Assembly (NCBI RefSeq): GCF_020532805.1
Contig: NZ_MQTQ01000065.1
Span: 96,645 to 160,644 of the forward strand
Direction of reading: 5' to 3'
Origin: Arthrobacter sp. SO5
GTDB taxonomy: Bacteria; Actinomycetota; Actinomycetes; Actinomycetales; Micrococcaceae
DNA length: 64,000 bases
Program-made: the position numbers and the translations under genes
Notes under the pieces: model-generated
The model's input: only the letters and a program-made list of their open reading frames with translations
The model's database searches: none
Told to the model about the DNA's origin: nothing
Part shown: positions 32,010 through 40,302 of the stretch, piece after piece
Layout: every line of letters starts with the position of its first letter
Numbering within the stretch: the stretch's first letter is position 1

Positions 32010-33370
32010 GAAGTCGCCAGACTGCGGTCACGCACGGCCGCGAGGAGCGCGACGACGAACACGACGGAGGCGACGGCGGCCGCCGCGAGGTTGAGGCCCT
32101 GGTAGCCGACGCCGCTCATCACCAGCCCGGAGAATCCTGCGCCGACCGCGCCGGCGACGCCCATCATGGTGTCCGACACACCCTGGACGAGGACACGGTC
32201 ATCGGTGCCGACGCTTTCGGCCAGCAGGGTGGAACCGGCGATGGTCGCCGCGGACCAGCCCAGTCCGAGCAGCACCAGGCCAACAGTCACCAGAGCCGGT
32301 TGGGCCTGGCCGAAGCCGGCCACGACGACCGCGAGCAGGATCAGGCCGTGGCCCAGCAGAATTACCGGGAGCCGGCCCGTCTTGTCCGTCAGCCAGCCCA
32401 TGACCGGGGAGAGGGCGTACATCCCCGCGATGTGCAGGGAGATAGTGAAGCCGATCAGGACCAGGACGTCGGTGCTGGCAGCGTGCGCGTGGCCGGCCGG
32501 CATGTCCGCCAGGGGTCCCTCCGTCAGCAATTGCAGGTGCAGGGGCGTCATCGACATCACGGCGGCCATGCAGCCGTGCGCTGCAATGACAGCGAGGAGG
32601 GCCAGCCCTGCCCGTGGCGAGGCCCGGATGGCCCGGAGCCCGTGACGGAGGCCATGCCGCCGCCGGGCCTGGGAAGTCCCTCTGTCCGCGCCGCCGGCGG
32701 GGAGCCGCTGGCCGCCGGAACGGAGCCGGGCGGCGAGCAGCAGCGGATCCGGCCGCAAACCGATGAGCAGCAGCAGCGCGGCCAGCGCCAGCCCCGCCGT
32801 CGAAAACACGAAAGGCCCGGCCAGTGCCGGCAGGCCCAGGGCCTCCCCCACGAGCGCGCCGGGCCGGATCAAGTTGGGTCCGGCGACGGCGCCGATGGTC
32901 ACGGCCCAGACCACGATTGCCAGGGCGCGGCCGCGGCGTTCCGGCTCGGCGAGGTCGACGGCCGCGAAACGTGCCTGCAGGTTGGCGGCCGTGCCGAGCC
33001 CCAGCAGGGCCGCGGCCAGCAGCAGGACCGGGAAGCTCCCCGTCACGGTGGAGACGATCACCAGCAGTGCCCCGGTCATGGCGGCGAGCAGGCCCGTCAC
33101 AAGGGAGGCCCGCCGGCCGCGTCGTCCGGCCAGCCCGGCGAGGGGCAGGGCGGCTGCCGCCGCGCCGAGGGTCATGGTGGTGGTGACCGATCCGGCCCAG
33201 GCGTTCGAGCCGGAGAGCTGGACGGCCAGCAGGGACCCGACGGACAGGCTGGCGCCGCTGCCCACCCCGCTGAGGAGCTGTGCAGTACTGAGGACCCAAA
33301 CGGTACGGCGCTGCACCCGTTGCGGGTCCAGCGCCGTACCCTCTGCAGCTGTCAGGCTAGAGCTTTTCAC
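31988..33370 (-). CDS. Major facilitator superfamily transporter
   Basis: Integral membrane transporter of 460 residues with about 12 hydrophobic segments and the MFS loop motif between helices 2 and 3 (LPLAGLAGRRGRRASLVTG near residue 75). Central cytoplasmic loop near residue 220-250 is basic and Arg-rich. No substrate can be read from sequence. The GTG at 33370 lies 27 bp after the terC stop and lacks a clear ribosome site; codons 11-23 coincide with a strong hairpin (33302-33340). It may be co-transcribed with terC. Confidence 0.83.
   Translation of the reverse strand: MKSSSLTAAEGTALDPQRVQRRTVWVLSTAQLLSGVGSGASLSVGSLLAVQLSGSNAWAGSVTTTMTLGAAAAALPLAGLAGRRGRRASLVTGLLAAMTGALLVIVSTVTGSFPVLLLAAALLGLGTAANLQARFAAVDLAEPERRGRALAIVVWAVTIGAVAGPNLIRPGALVGEALGLPALAGPFVFSTAGLALAALLLLIGLRPDPLLLAARLRSGGQRLPAGGADRGTSQARRRHGLRHGLRAIRASPRAGLALLAVIAAHGCMAAVMSMTPLHLQLLTEGPLADMPAGHAHAASTDVLVLIGFTISLHIAGMYALSPVMGWLTDKTGRLPVILLGHGLILLAVVVAGFGQAQPALVTVGLVLLGLGWSAATIAGSTLLAESVGTDDRVLVQGVSDTMMGVAGAVGAGFSGLVMSGVGYQGLNLAAAAVASVVFVVALLAAVRDRSLATSELAVRD
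33302..33340 (-). other. Strong hairpin at the terC-MFS junction, inside the MFS 5' end
   Basis: Arms GGTACGGCGCTG and CAGCGCCGTACC (12 perfect pairs), a C-C mismatch, then ACCCG/CGGGT (5 pairs) with a TTG loop: 17 pairs in 39 bases, starting 57 bp after the terC stop and 30 bases into the annotated MFS frame. Followed on the minus strand by GTTTGGG. It could terminate terC transcripts or control MFS translation. Confidence 0.6.
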
Positions 33371-33396
33371 GGTCCGAGCTTAGCCGAACCGTGAGG

Positions 33397-34425
33397 CTAC
33401 TCCGCGTCGCTCAGGCTCTTGTGGGAGTCTTCTTCGAGGCGGGAGTCTAGATTCGACTTCGAGGCCCTGGAGCTGATCAGGCTCGCAATGACGGCCACGA
33501 CGATGGTGCCGATGATGACCCCGAGCGAAACGTAGGTGGGGATCTCCGGGGCCCATTCAATGTGCTGGCCGCCGTTGATGAAGGGCAGTTCGTTGACGTG
33601 CATGGCGTGCAGGATCAGCTTCACGCCGATGAACGCGAGGATCACGGAGAGCGCGTGCTTCAGGTAGATGAGGCGGGTCATCAGGCCGCCGAGCAGGAAG
33701 TACAGCTGACGCAGGCCCATCAACGCGAAGATGTTGGCTGTAAAGACGATGAAGGCGCTCTGGGTCAGGCCGAAGATGGCGGGGATGGAGTCCACCGCGA
33801 AGAGCAGGTCCGTGAGGCCGATGGTCACGAAGACGATCAGCATGGGGGTGAAGACCTTCTTGCCGTCCACGACCGTGCGGAGCTTGCCGCCGTCGAACTT
33901 CTCCGACATCGGCAGGACCTTGCGGATCTGGGCGATCAGCGGGTTTTCCTTGTCTTCCTCGTCTTCGCCCTCGTCCTGGGCCTGCTTCCACGCGGTCCAC
34001 AGCAGGAAGACGCCGAAGACGTAGAAGACCCAACTGAACTGTTCGATCACCACCGCGCCGAGGAGGATGAAGATGCCGCGCAGGATCAGCGCGATGATGA
34101 TGCCCACCATGAGCACTTCCTGCTGGTACTTACGCGGTACCGAGAAGCGGGCCATGATGATGATGAAGACGAACAGGTTGTCGATGCTGAGGCTGTATTC
34201 CGTGACCCAGCCGGCAATGAACTGCCCGCCGTACTCGGGGCCCGTGAAGGCGAACATGGCTCCGGCAAAGACGAGCGCGAGGGCGACGTAGAACGACACC
34301 CACAGGCCGGCTTCCTTCATGGAGGGCTCGTGCGGACGTTTGAGGACCAGCAGCAGGTCGATGGCGAGGATGACGCCGAGGACGGCAAAGGAGCCGATCT
34401 CAAACCAGACGGGAAGTTCGGGCAC
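33397..34425 (-). CDS. TerC-family membrane protein, probable Mn2+ exporter
   Basis: Polytopic membrane protein of 342 residues in the TerC/Alx family. Several members export manganese and take part in metallation of secreted proteins. Seen: the paired acidic family motifs EYSLSIDNLFVFIII near residue 75 and DLLFAVDSIPAIFGLT near residue 205, eight or so membrane helices, and a charged loop (QDEGEDEEDKEN) near residue 140. GTG at 34425 follows an AAAGG site. The manganese-riboswitch-like leader just upstream supports a manganese role rather than the historical tellurite name. Confidence 0.9.
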   Translation of the reverse strand: MPELPVWFEIGSFAVLGVILAIDLLLVLKRPHEPSMKEAGLWVSFYVALALVFAGAMFAFTGPEYGGQFIAGWVTEYSLSIDNLFVFIIIMARFSVPRKYQQEVLMVGIIIALILRGIFILLGAVVIEQFSWVFYVFGVFLLWTAWKQAQDEGEDEEDKENPLIAQIRKVLPMSEKFDGGKLRTVVDGKKVFTPMLIVFVTIGLTDLLFAVDSIPAIFGLTQSAFIVFTANIFALMGLRQLYFLLGGLMTRLIYLKHALSVILAFIGVKLILHAMHVNELPFINGGQHIEWAPEIPTYVSLGVIIGTIVVAVIASLISSRASKSNLDSRLEEDSHKSLSDAE

Positions 34426-34438
34426 GAAGAAGCCTTTC

Positions 34439-34594
34439 GCAGGGTACAGCTGAGTGGTGTAAGTCTCTCCGACTGCCCTGCATGTCCGGTGCTGTGCACC
34501 TGGTACTGGCTGGCTGCCCGCTACGCCCGGCAGGGCATCTGTGCCGTGCGTGTTGACGATCGTAGCGCTTGGGATACTCCCCTACGTCCGCACC
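34439..34594 (-). promoter_or_regulatory. yybP-ykoY-type Mn2+ riboswitch in the terC leader
   Basis: The 177-bp leader of terC carries on the minus strand the conserved GGGGAGTA loop (34575-34582), followed by GCTACGATCGTCAACACGC, close to the first and second conserved segments of the yybP-ykoY manganese aptamer. A closing helix GGTGC/GCACC pairs 34590-34594 with 34488-34492. Downstream, GCAGGG/CCCTGC (34476-34481 with 34439-34444) forms a long-range hairpin next to the AAAGG ribosome site and may be the expression platform. This RNA class normally raises expression of Mn exporters when Mn2+ is high. Confidence 0.72.
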
Positions 34595-34602
34595 ACCTTA
34601 CC

Positions 34603-36684
34603 CTAGGCGTGTCCCGCGGCCTGCATCTGGCGCAGCTCCTTCTTGAGCTCCCCGACCTCGTCGCGGAGCCGCGCCGCGAGTTCGAACTGCAGCTCCCCTG
34701 CCGCGGCGTGCATCTGCTCCGTGAGCTGTTCGATCAGGCCCACGAGGTCCTCGGCCGGCGCGGCGGCGAGCCCGTCCGCCCGGACCTTGGACGCGCCCTT
34801 GCCCTTGCCGCGGGCCTTGCCTGCGGCGGCCAGGAGTTCGCGCGTGTCCGCGTCCTCCTTGGCGATCTGGTCGGTGATGTCGGCGATTTTCTTCCGCAGC
34901 GGCTGCGGGTCGATGCCGTGCTCGGTGTTGTACGCCACCTGGATCTCGCGGCGCCGGTTGGTCTCATCGATGGCCTTCGCCATCGAGTCCGTGATGCGGT
35001 CAGCGTACATGTGGACCTCGCCGGAGACGTTTCGCGCGGCACGGCCGACGGTCTGGATCAGCGAGGTCGCCGAGCGCAGGAAGCCTTCCTTGTCCGCGTC
35101 CAGGATGCTGACCAGCGACACCTCCGGAAGGTCCAGGCCTTCGCGGAGCAGGTTGATGCCCACCAGCACGTCGAAGACGCCCATCCGGAGTTCGCGGAGC
35201 AGCTCAACCCGGCGCAGGGTGTCCACGTCCGAGTGCAGGTACTCCACCTTCACCCCGTGTCCCAGCAGGTAGTCGGTGAGGTCCTCGGCCATCCGCTTGG
35301 TCAGGGTGGTGACCAGGACGCGCTCGTTCCTGCCGGTGCGGATCTTGATTTCGCCCAGCAGGTCATCAATCTGGCCCTTGGTGGGCTTGACCACGATTTC
35401 AGGATCGATCAGGCCGGTGGGCCGGATGATCTGCTGGACAAAGCCGTCGGCCTTGCCGAGCTCGAACTTGCCCGGCGTGGCGGACAGATACACCGTCTGG
35501 CCCACGCGCTGCTGGAATTCGTCCCACTTGAGCGGGCGGTTGTCCATCGCCGAGGGCAGCCGGAAGCCGTGGTCCACGAGGTTCCGCTTGCGGGACATGT
35601 CGCCCTCGTACATGGCGCCGATCTGCGGCACGGTGACGTGGGACTCATCAATGACCAGGAGGAAGTCGTCCGGGAAGTAGTCGATGAGGCAGTGCGGGGC
35701 AGTGCCGCGGGCGCGGCCGTCGATGTGCCCGGAGTAGTTCTCGATGCCGTTGCAGAACCCCATCTGCTGCATCATCTCCAGGTCATAGGTGGTGCGCATC
35801 CGGAGCCGCTGGGACTCCACGAGCTTGTTCTGGCTCTCCAGGACCTGGAGCCGCTCAGCCAGCTCGTCCTCGATCCGCTTGATGGCCCGGCCCATGCGTT
35901 CCGGACCGGCGACGTAGTGCGAGGCGGGGAAGACGTACATCTCGGTCTCATCCCGGATGATCTCCCCGGTGAGCGGGTGCAGGGTGTAGATGTTCTCGAT
36001 CTCGTCGCCGAAGAACTCGACCCGGATCGCCAGCTCTTCATACATCGGGATGATTTCCACGGTATCGCCGCGGACCCGGAACGTGCCGCGGTGGAAGTCC
36101 ATGTCGTTGCGGGCGTACTGCATGGACACGAATTTCCGGAGCAGGTCATCGCGGTTCATCTGGGCGCCCTTGCGCAGGGTCACCATGCCGGCGATGTATT
36201 CTTCCGGCGTGCCCAGGCCGTAGATGCACGAGACTGTGGCGACGACGATCACGTCCCGGCGGGTCAGCAGTGCGTTGGTGGCGGAGTGCCGGAGCCGTTC
36301 CACTTCCTCGTTGACCGAGGAGTCCTTTTCGATGAACGTGTCCGTCTGCGCCACATAGGCTTCGGGCTGGTAGTAGTCGTAGTACGAGACGAAGTACTCG
36401 ACGGCGTTGTTGGGCAGCAGCTCGCGGAATTCGTTGACGAGCTGCGCTGCGAGGGTCTTGTTCTGCACCATCACGAGGGTGGGCCGCTGGACCTGCTCGA
36501 TCAGCCAGGCCGTCGTCGCGCTCTTGCCCGTACCGGTGGCGCCGAGCAGTACCACATCCTTCTCGCCGTTCTTGATGCGCTCGGTCAGTTCAGCGATGGC
36601 GGCGGGCTGGTCCCCCGCCGGCTGGAACTCGCTGATGACCTCGAAGGGCGCCACGACACGGTTAATCTGCTGCGCAAGACTCAT
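34603..36684 (-). CDS. uvrB: UvrABC system protein B
   Basis: Helicase-like central component of nucleotide excision repair that receives damage from UvrA and recruits UvrC. The 693-residue product shows [11 protein letters not shown] near the N terminus, Walker [15 protein letters not shown] near residue 48, the beta-hairpin region [11 protein letters not shown] near residue 100, [11 protein letters not shown] (DEAD-type box) near residue 345, QTVGRAARN near residue 545 and a C-terminal UVR domain (residues about 650-690) that contacts UvrC. ATG 36684 follows AGGGG. It lies downstream of coaE. Confidence 0.97.
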   Translation of the reverse strand: MSLAQQINRVVAPFEVISEFQPAGDQPAAIAELTERIKNGEKDVVLLGATGTGKSATTAWLIEQVQRPTLVMVQNKTLAAQLVNEFRELLPNNAVEYFVSYYDYYQPEAYVAQTDTFIEKDSSVNEEVERLRHSATNALLTRRDVIVVATVSCIYGLGTPEEYIAGMVTLRKGAQMNRDDLLRKFVSMQYARNDMDFHRGTFRVRGDTVEIIPMYEELAIRVEFFGDEIENIYTLHPLTGEIIRDETEMYVFPASHYVAGPERMGRAIKRIEDELAERLQVLESQNKLVESQRLRMRTTYDLEMMQQMGFCNGIENYSGHIDGRARGTAPHCLIDYFPDDFLLVIDESHVTVPQIGAMYEGDMSRKRNLVDHGFRLPSAMDNRPLKWDEFQQRVGQTVYLSATPGKFELGKADGFVQQIIRPTGLIDPEIVVKPTKGQIDDLLGEIKIRTGRNERVLVTTLTKRMAEDLTDYLLGHGVKVEYLHSDVDTLRRVELLRELRMGVFDVLVGINLLREGLDLPEVSLVSILDADKEGFLRSATSLIQTVGRAARNVSGEVHMYADRITDSMAKAIDETNRRREIQVAYNTEHGIDPQPLRKKIADITDQIAKEDADTRELLAAAGKARGKGKGASKVRADGLAAAPAEDLVGLIEQLTEQMHAAAGELQFELAARLRDEVGELKKELRQMQAAGHA

Positions 36685-36750
36685 ACCCCTAATCTACCGC
36701 CGGGCACCGACAGGAAGTCACGTTTCAGCTTTGGGCACCAGCCTCACCCG

Positions 36751-36810
36751 CGCCGGGGGCCGGAATCGGAGCCGCAGCATGCCCGGGGGCCGGAATCGGA
36801 GCCGCCGCCG
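36751..36810. repeat. 30-bp tandem duplication after coaE
   Basis: Two adjacent 30-bp units share CCGGGGGCCGGAATCGGAGC and differ only at their ends. They sit immediately beyond the coaE stop (36813) in the 128-bp gap before uvrB. Confidence 0.8.
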
Positions 36811-36812
36811 GT

Positions 36813-38018
36813 CTAGAGCGGCGGCTGCCAGCCGGTGCGCTGCGCCCAGGCGTCCATGCGGGGGGCGGCATAGCCGGTGAACCAGCCCTCCTTGTCGGCG
36901 GCGTAGCCGGCCGTGGATTTGTCCACCCCGTGCAGCGTGGCGGCCCGGCGCTTCTCGGCCAGGTAGTCTGCCCGCGCGGCCTCGTCCTCGCGCAGCCAGT
37001 CCCGGAAGCACAGCGCGAAACGCCAGCCGGGCGACCCCGCGGCGCGTACGTGGAGGTTGACCGCCCGGCCGGGATCAGCGTTGCCGTGCAGCCGTTTGCC
37101 CCAGTCGGCCGGGTCCGGATGGGAGGGCCTGGGGTTGTCCGAGAAGACGCCGGGCCAGAGCGGGTACCCGGCCTCGGCCAGCAGCGGCGCGATCCGGTCC
37201 GCGGCAGCCAGGTCCCGGACACCCAGCTGCAGGTCCAGCACGTCCTTGGCAGCGAGCCCGGGGACGGCGGTGGAGCCGACATGGTCCAGCGTCAGGATGT
37301 CCTGCGGAGCGGCGGCCCGCAGGCGCGCCATCAGCCGTTCCGCCTGCGCGGGCCAGCCCGGATCTGCGGCAGTAAGCACGGGGCCGTCCGTGCGCGGGGC
37401 AACACGGCGCCTGGCCAGGTTCGCCGCGAACGGCGCCAGCCGGAAGTGCCACAGCCGGTCCACCGCATCCCGGAGTTCCTCCTTTGCACCGGAGTTCTCC
37501 AGGACCACGTCGGCCGCAGCCAAGCGGCCCTCCCGGCTGGCTTGGGCGGCCATCCTGGCCCGGGCGTCATCCTCGCTCATGTGCCGGTGCTGCACCATCC
37601 GCAGCACGCGGACACCATCCGGGGCGTCCACCACCACCACCAGGTGGAAGTTTGCGCCCTGGCCGGTCTCGACCAGCAGCGGGATGTCCTGGACCACCAC
37701 CGCGCCCTTCGGGGCGCCGGCGGCCAGTGCGGCAGCGCGCTCCCGGACGAGGGGATGGATGATGCCGTTGAGTACGGCCAGCCGTTCCGGATTGCCGAAG
37801 ACCAGGGCTCCGAGGCGGGGCCGGTCCAGGCCGCCGTCGGGCATCAGGACCGACGAGCTGAACGCGTCCACCACCCTGGCCAGTCCCGGCGTGCCGGGCT
37901 CCACCACCGCGCGGGCCAGCGCGTCGGCGTCGACCACCACCGCGCCCAGTTCGCGCAGGCGCGCAGCGGCCACTGACTTCCCCGAGGCGATGCCGCCCGT
38001 CAACCCGATCTTCAGCAC
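36813..38018 (-). CDS. coaE: Dephospho-CoA kinase fused to a GrpB/UPF0157 domain
   Basis: The N-terminal half (about 200 residues) is dephospho-CoA kinase, the last step of coenzyme A synthesis: Walker A GLTGGIASGKSVAA at residue 6, VVDADALAR near residue 30 and NGIIHPLVR near residue 85. The C-terminal half (residues about 215-401) is a GrpB/UPF0157 nucleotidyltransferase-fold domain with HVGSTAVPGLAAKDVLD near residue 250. This fusion occurs in several actinobacteria; what the second domain does is not settled. The ATG at 38018 is only 22 bp from the divergent yigZ-like gene. Confidence 0.93.
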   Translation of the reverse strand: MLKIGLTGGIASGKSVAAARLRELGAVVVDADALARAVVEPGTPGLARVVDAFSSSVLMPDGGLDRPRLGALVFGNPERLAVLNGIIHPLVRERAAALAAGAPKGAVVVQDIPLLVETGQGANFHLVVVVDAPDGVRVLRMVQHRHMSEDDARARMAAQASREGRLAAADVVLENSGAKEELRDAVDRLWHFRLAPFAANLARRRVAPRTDGPVLTAADPGWPAQAERLMARLRAAAPQDILTLDHVGSTAVPGLAAKDVLDLQLGVRDLAAADRIAPLLAEAGYPLWPGVFSDNPRPSHPDPADWGKRLHGNADPGRAVNLHVRAAGSPGWRFALCFRDWLREDEAARADYLAEKRRAATLHGVDKSTAGYAADKEGWFTGYAAPRMDAWAQRTGWQPPL

Positions 38019-38040
38019 CCCACCAGACTAAACTGATCCG

Positions 38041-38742
38041 GTGGCAGACGACGCGGATACCCCGGAAAGCAGGGCCACCGTTTATACGACTCTTGCCGCC
38101 GGGCCGGCGTTCCGCCGCGAGATCGAGGTCAAGCGCTCCCGGTTCATCACCGTCCTGCACCGCGCCGGCGACGAGGACAGCGCCCGGTCGGCGCTCGCAG
38201 GCCTGCGCAAGGAATTCCACGACGCGCGGCACCATTGTTCCGCTTTTGTGCTCGGGCCCGACCGCGCCGTGCAGCGCTCCAACGACGACGGCGAACCGTC
38301 GGGTACGGCGGGCATCCCAATGCTCGAAGCTCTCCTGAAGCGCGAGACGGCGCCCGGGGTGACGGACCTGAGCGACGTGAGCGCCGTCGTCGTCCGCTAC
38401 TTCGGCGGGATCCTGCTGGGCGCGGGCGGGCTGGTCCGGGCCTACTCCGAATCCGTCGCCGGAGCCCTGGACCGTGCCCCGCTGGTGCAGCGGCGCCGGC
38501 TGCGGCTCTGCGCTGTTCCGGTGCCGCACACTGCTGCGGGCCGGCTGGAAAATGACCTGCGGGCCGCGGGGTACGTCATGGCCGAAACCAGCTACGGGGA
38601 GCAGACTACTGTTCTCAGGCTTGCGCTACCGGACGATCCCGCTAGCCTGCTTGAGGCGGGTGAACGGCTCGCCGCCCTGTCAGCCGGAAGCGCCGTGCTG
38701 GTGCGCGGAGAAACGGAGTGGACCGATGTTCGCATCAACTGA
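38041..38742 (+). CDS. YigZ/IMPACT-family protein
   Basis: 233-residue member of the UPF0029/IMPACT family. Seen: IEVKRSRFITVLHRA near residue 28, FHDARHHCSAFVLG near residue 60, NDDGEPSGTAGIPML near residue 82 and VVVRYFGGILLGAGGLVRAYS near residue 115-135, the hallmark blocks. Eukaryotic IMPACT regulates the eIF2 kinase GCN2; bacterial function is not established. GTG start at 38041. Its last codons overlap the start of the next GNAT gene by 17 bp. Confidence 0.9.
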   Translation: MADDADTPESRATVYTTLAAGPAFRREIEVKRSRFITVLHRAGDEDSARSALAGLRKEFHDARHHCSAFVLGPDRAVQRSNDDGEPSGTAGIPMLEALLKRETAPGVTDLSDVSAVVVRYFGGILLGAGGLVRAYSESVAGALDRAPLVQRRRLRLCAVPVPHTAAGRLENDLRAAGYVMAETSYGEQTTVLRLALPDDPASLLEAGERLAALSAGSAVLVRGETEWTDVRIN

Positions 38743-39250
38743 GCCGTCACCGGCCCCGGTCCGGCTCGTCGACGTCTCCGAAGCGGTCCTGGAGCAGCTC
38801 CTGACCCTCGCGATCCAGGACGCCGACGCCGACGAGGTGACGCCTCCGCTGGGCAGCGCCGCCGGCTGGAATTCGGAGCGGATCAGCTGGTTCCGCGAAT
38901 ACCACCACGCCGCGGCGGGACTCGACGGGCCCGCGCAGCAGAAAAGCTGGGCGATCAGCTGCGACGGCGACCTTGCCGGGTCCATCCGGCTCAAGCGGAC
39001 CGGCGAAGGCACCCTGGAAACCGGAATCTGGCTGGGCCGCAGCTTCCGCGGCCGGGGAATCGCCCGGGAGGCCCTTCGCCTTGTGATCGGCCGGGCCGCC
39101 GCGTCCGGGGCTGCAGTGCTGGAAGCCGACACAACGGCCGGGAACACCGCGGCGCTGATCCTCCTGCGCTCAGCCGGGGCCATGCTCGACGAGGGCCAGG
39201 CCTCCGGTGATGCCGCCGTTCCGGTCAAGGCCAGGATCCCGCTGCGCTGA
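38726..39250 (+). CDS. GNAT N-acetyltransferase, RimJ/RimL-like
   Basis: 174-residue GNAT enzyme. Seen: GIWLGRSFRGRGIAREALRL near residue 100, with the R/Q-x-x-G-x-G/A acetyl-CoA loop in RGRGIA, and EADTTAGNTAALILLRSAGA near residue 130. ATG at 38726 has CGGAG about 9 bases upstream and overlaps the YigZ gene, so the two form an operon. Substrate unknown. Directly after its stop the first cluster of 79-bp palindromes begins. Confidence 0.82.
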   Translation: MFASTEPSPAPVRLVDVSEAVLEQLLTLAIQDADADEVTPPLGSAAGWNSERISWFREYHHAAAGLDGPAQQKSWAISCDGDLAGSIRLKRTGEGTLETGIWLGRSFRGRGIAREALRLVIGRAAASGAAVLEADTTAGNTAALILLRSAGAMLDEGQASGDAAVPVKARIPLR

Positions 39251-39261
39251 CGGCCGCCACC

Positions 39262-39441
39262 GGACATGCCCAGTCGTGGCTGCGACCGCTGGACATATTC
39301 CCATCCTGCCCACTGCCCGGGTCCAGGACTGGACATGTCCCACGCTTGGCTAGCCGGCCACTGGACATGCCCAGCCCTGGCTGCGACCACTGGACATTTT
39401 CCCATCCTGCCCACTGCCCGGGTCCAGGACTGGACATGTCC
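39262..39441. repeat. Palindromic GGACAT-box repeat, cluster A (2 copies, 101-bp period)
   Basis: Box starts are at 39262, 39291, 39331 and 39363, 39392, 39432, giving steps of 29 and 40 in each copy and 32 between copies. Each copy reads GGACATGCCC, 19 bp, a 21-bp box starting GGACAT, 19 bp, GGACATGTCC. The outer parts are inverted repeats of each other (GGACATGYCCAGTCCTGG type). In this cluster the right arm of the middle box has decayed. The two copies are nearly identical. Lies in the converging gap between the GNAT gene and the VOC gene. Confidence 0.9.
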
Positions 39442-39450
39442 CACGCTTGG

Positions 39451-39889
39451 CTAACTGCCGGCGGCCGCGATTTCCCAAATGTGGCCGCCAGGATCGCGGA
39501 AACTGGCCGTTCGGATTCCCCCACGGCCGGTCCACCGGGCCGTTCAGGAGCTCGACGCCGCGGCTCGCCAATTCAGCGCACATTGCGTCGACGTCGTCGA
39601 CGTCTACGGTGAACTGCATACGAGCACCTGCCTCGGGGGATGCCACTCTGGCGGGCCCGACGAGTTCCGGAGCCTCCGAGTATTTCAACAGGTTAATTAG
39701 GGTGTTCTCAAACTTGAACACGGCCGAGACGTCGTCCTCGAACGCCACGGGCAGACCGAACACTTCGTGGTAGAACCGCTTAGCGTCGGACAGATTCTCA
39801 ACACACAAGGTGATGGCACTGATCCCCCTCGGCCAGGGCCCGGTATCTGCTGGCTCTGTCGCTCGAGGACTTCGCGGAGTCTCGACCAT
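39451..39889 (-). pseudogene. VOC-family (glyoxalase/bleomycin-resistance fold) protein, frameshifted
   Basis: About 145-residue single-domain VOC protein starting at ATG 39889 after AGGAGAGGGAG (MVETPRSPRA, then AITLCVENLSDAKRFYHEVFGLP). The frame runs well to VDRPWG and then reads nonsense through the repeats beyond. Removing one base from the five-C run at 39518-39522 restores IRTASFRDPGGHIWEIAAAGS and a stop at 39451, the normal family ending including the metal-binding Glu in HIWEIA. So there is a +1 frameshift: a pseudogene or a homopolymer error. The gene is visibly less GC-rich than its neighbours and is bracketed by repeat clusters A and B. Function of the intact form unknown. Confidence 0.87.
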
Positions 39890-40021
39890 GTTGCTCCCTC
39901 TCCTGCGTTCCGTCCAACCAAACCGCCCAGTCTGAGTGTGACACTGCGTCGGGGTCAAGGATTCCACTGGTCAATTCCCGGAGTAGCAGCCGGCCGACGT
40001 CGAACGCCCCCACGTGCCGCC

Positions 40022-40302
40022 GGACATAGTCTCCAGGCGGGCAGGCAAATGAACATAGTGGTTACATGTCCCTTTGGCGGGGCCAGGGCTGGGCATGCTC
40101 CCCCGGCGCTGTGCGGATGCACGTGGAGCCCCGGACATGCCCCGCCCTCGGGCCCAAGGTTGGACATAGTGCCCATATGTCCAGTTGCCGCGGCAAGGAC
40201 TGGACATGTCCCCGGGGCTGGGCGGCCACCAATGGGCATGTCCCCCCTGTGAAGCCACCAGTGGGCATGTCCCGTGGCGATGGGCGCCCGCGGGGCATGT
40301 CC
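40022..40302. repeat. Palindromic GGACAT-box repeat, cluster B (3 copies)
   Basis: Box starts: 40022, 40051, 40091 (steps 29, 40); 40133, 40162, 40202 (29, 40); 40234, 40263, 40293 (29, 30). Gaps between copies are 42 and 32. The best copy has the middle box GGACATA-N7-TATGTCC at 40162-40182. The last box of the cluster directly follows the T run of the rpsA terminator. The cluster fills most of the 520-bp gap 39890-40409 between the VOC start and rpsA; the remaining part, 39890-40021, shows no recognisable gene. Confidence 0.9.

Noticed and set aside
33562..36816. A 1084-residue open frame antisense to terC and uvrB
   Set aside because: Mirror frame of high-GC genes on the other strand; composition is that of reverse-complemented codons and no motif is visible.
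39266..39454. Small open frames running through the palindrome clusters (for example 39266-39454 plus, 39225-39524 minus)
   Set aside because: They read the repeats themselves, give low-complexity Pro/Cys/Trp-rich peptides in several frames and lack ribosome sites.
39890..40021. A gene remnant upstream of the VOC gene (short minus-strand frame to 40013)
   Set aside because: No recognisable protein similarity, no ribosome site and only about 70 codons.
39262..40302. CRISPR array
   Set aside because: Boxes are only 10-21 bp, alternate in type and spacing (29, 40, 32), and spacers of 19 bp are partly conserved; no cas gene is in the window.
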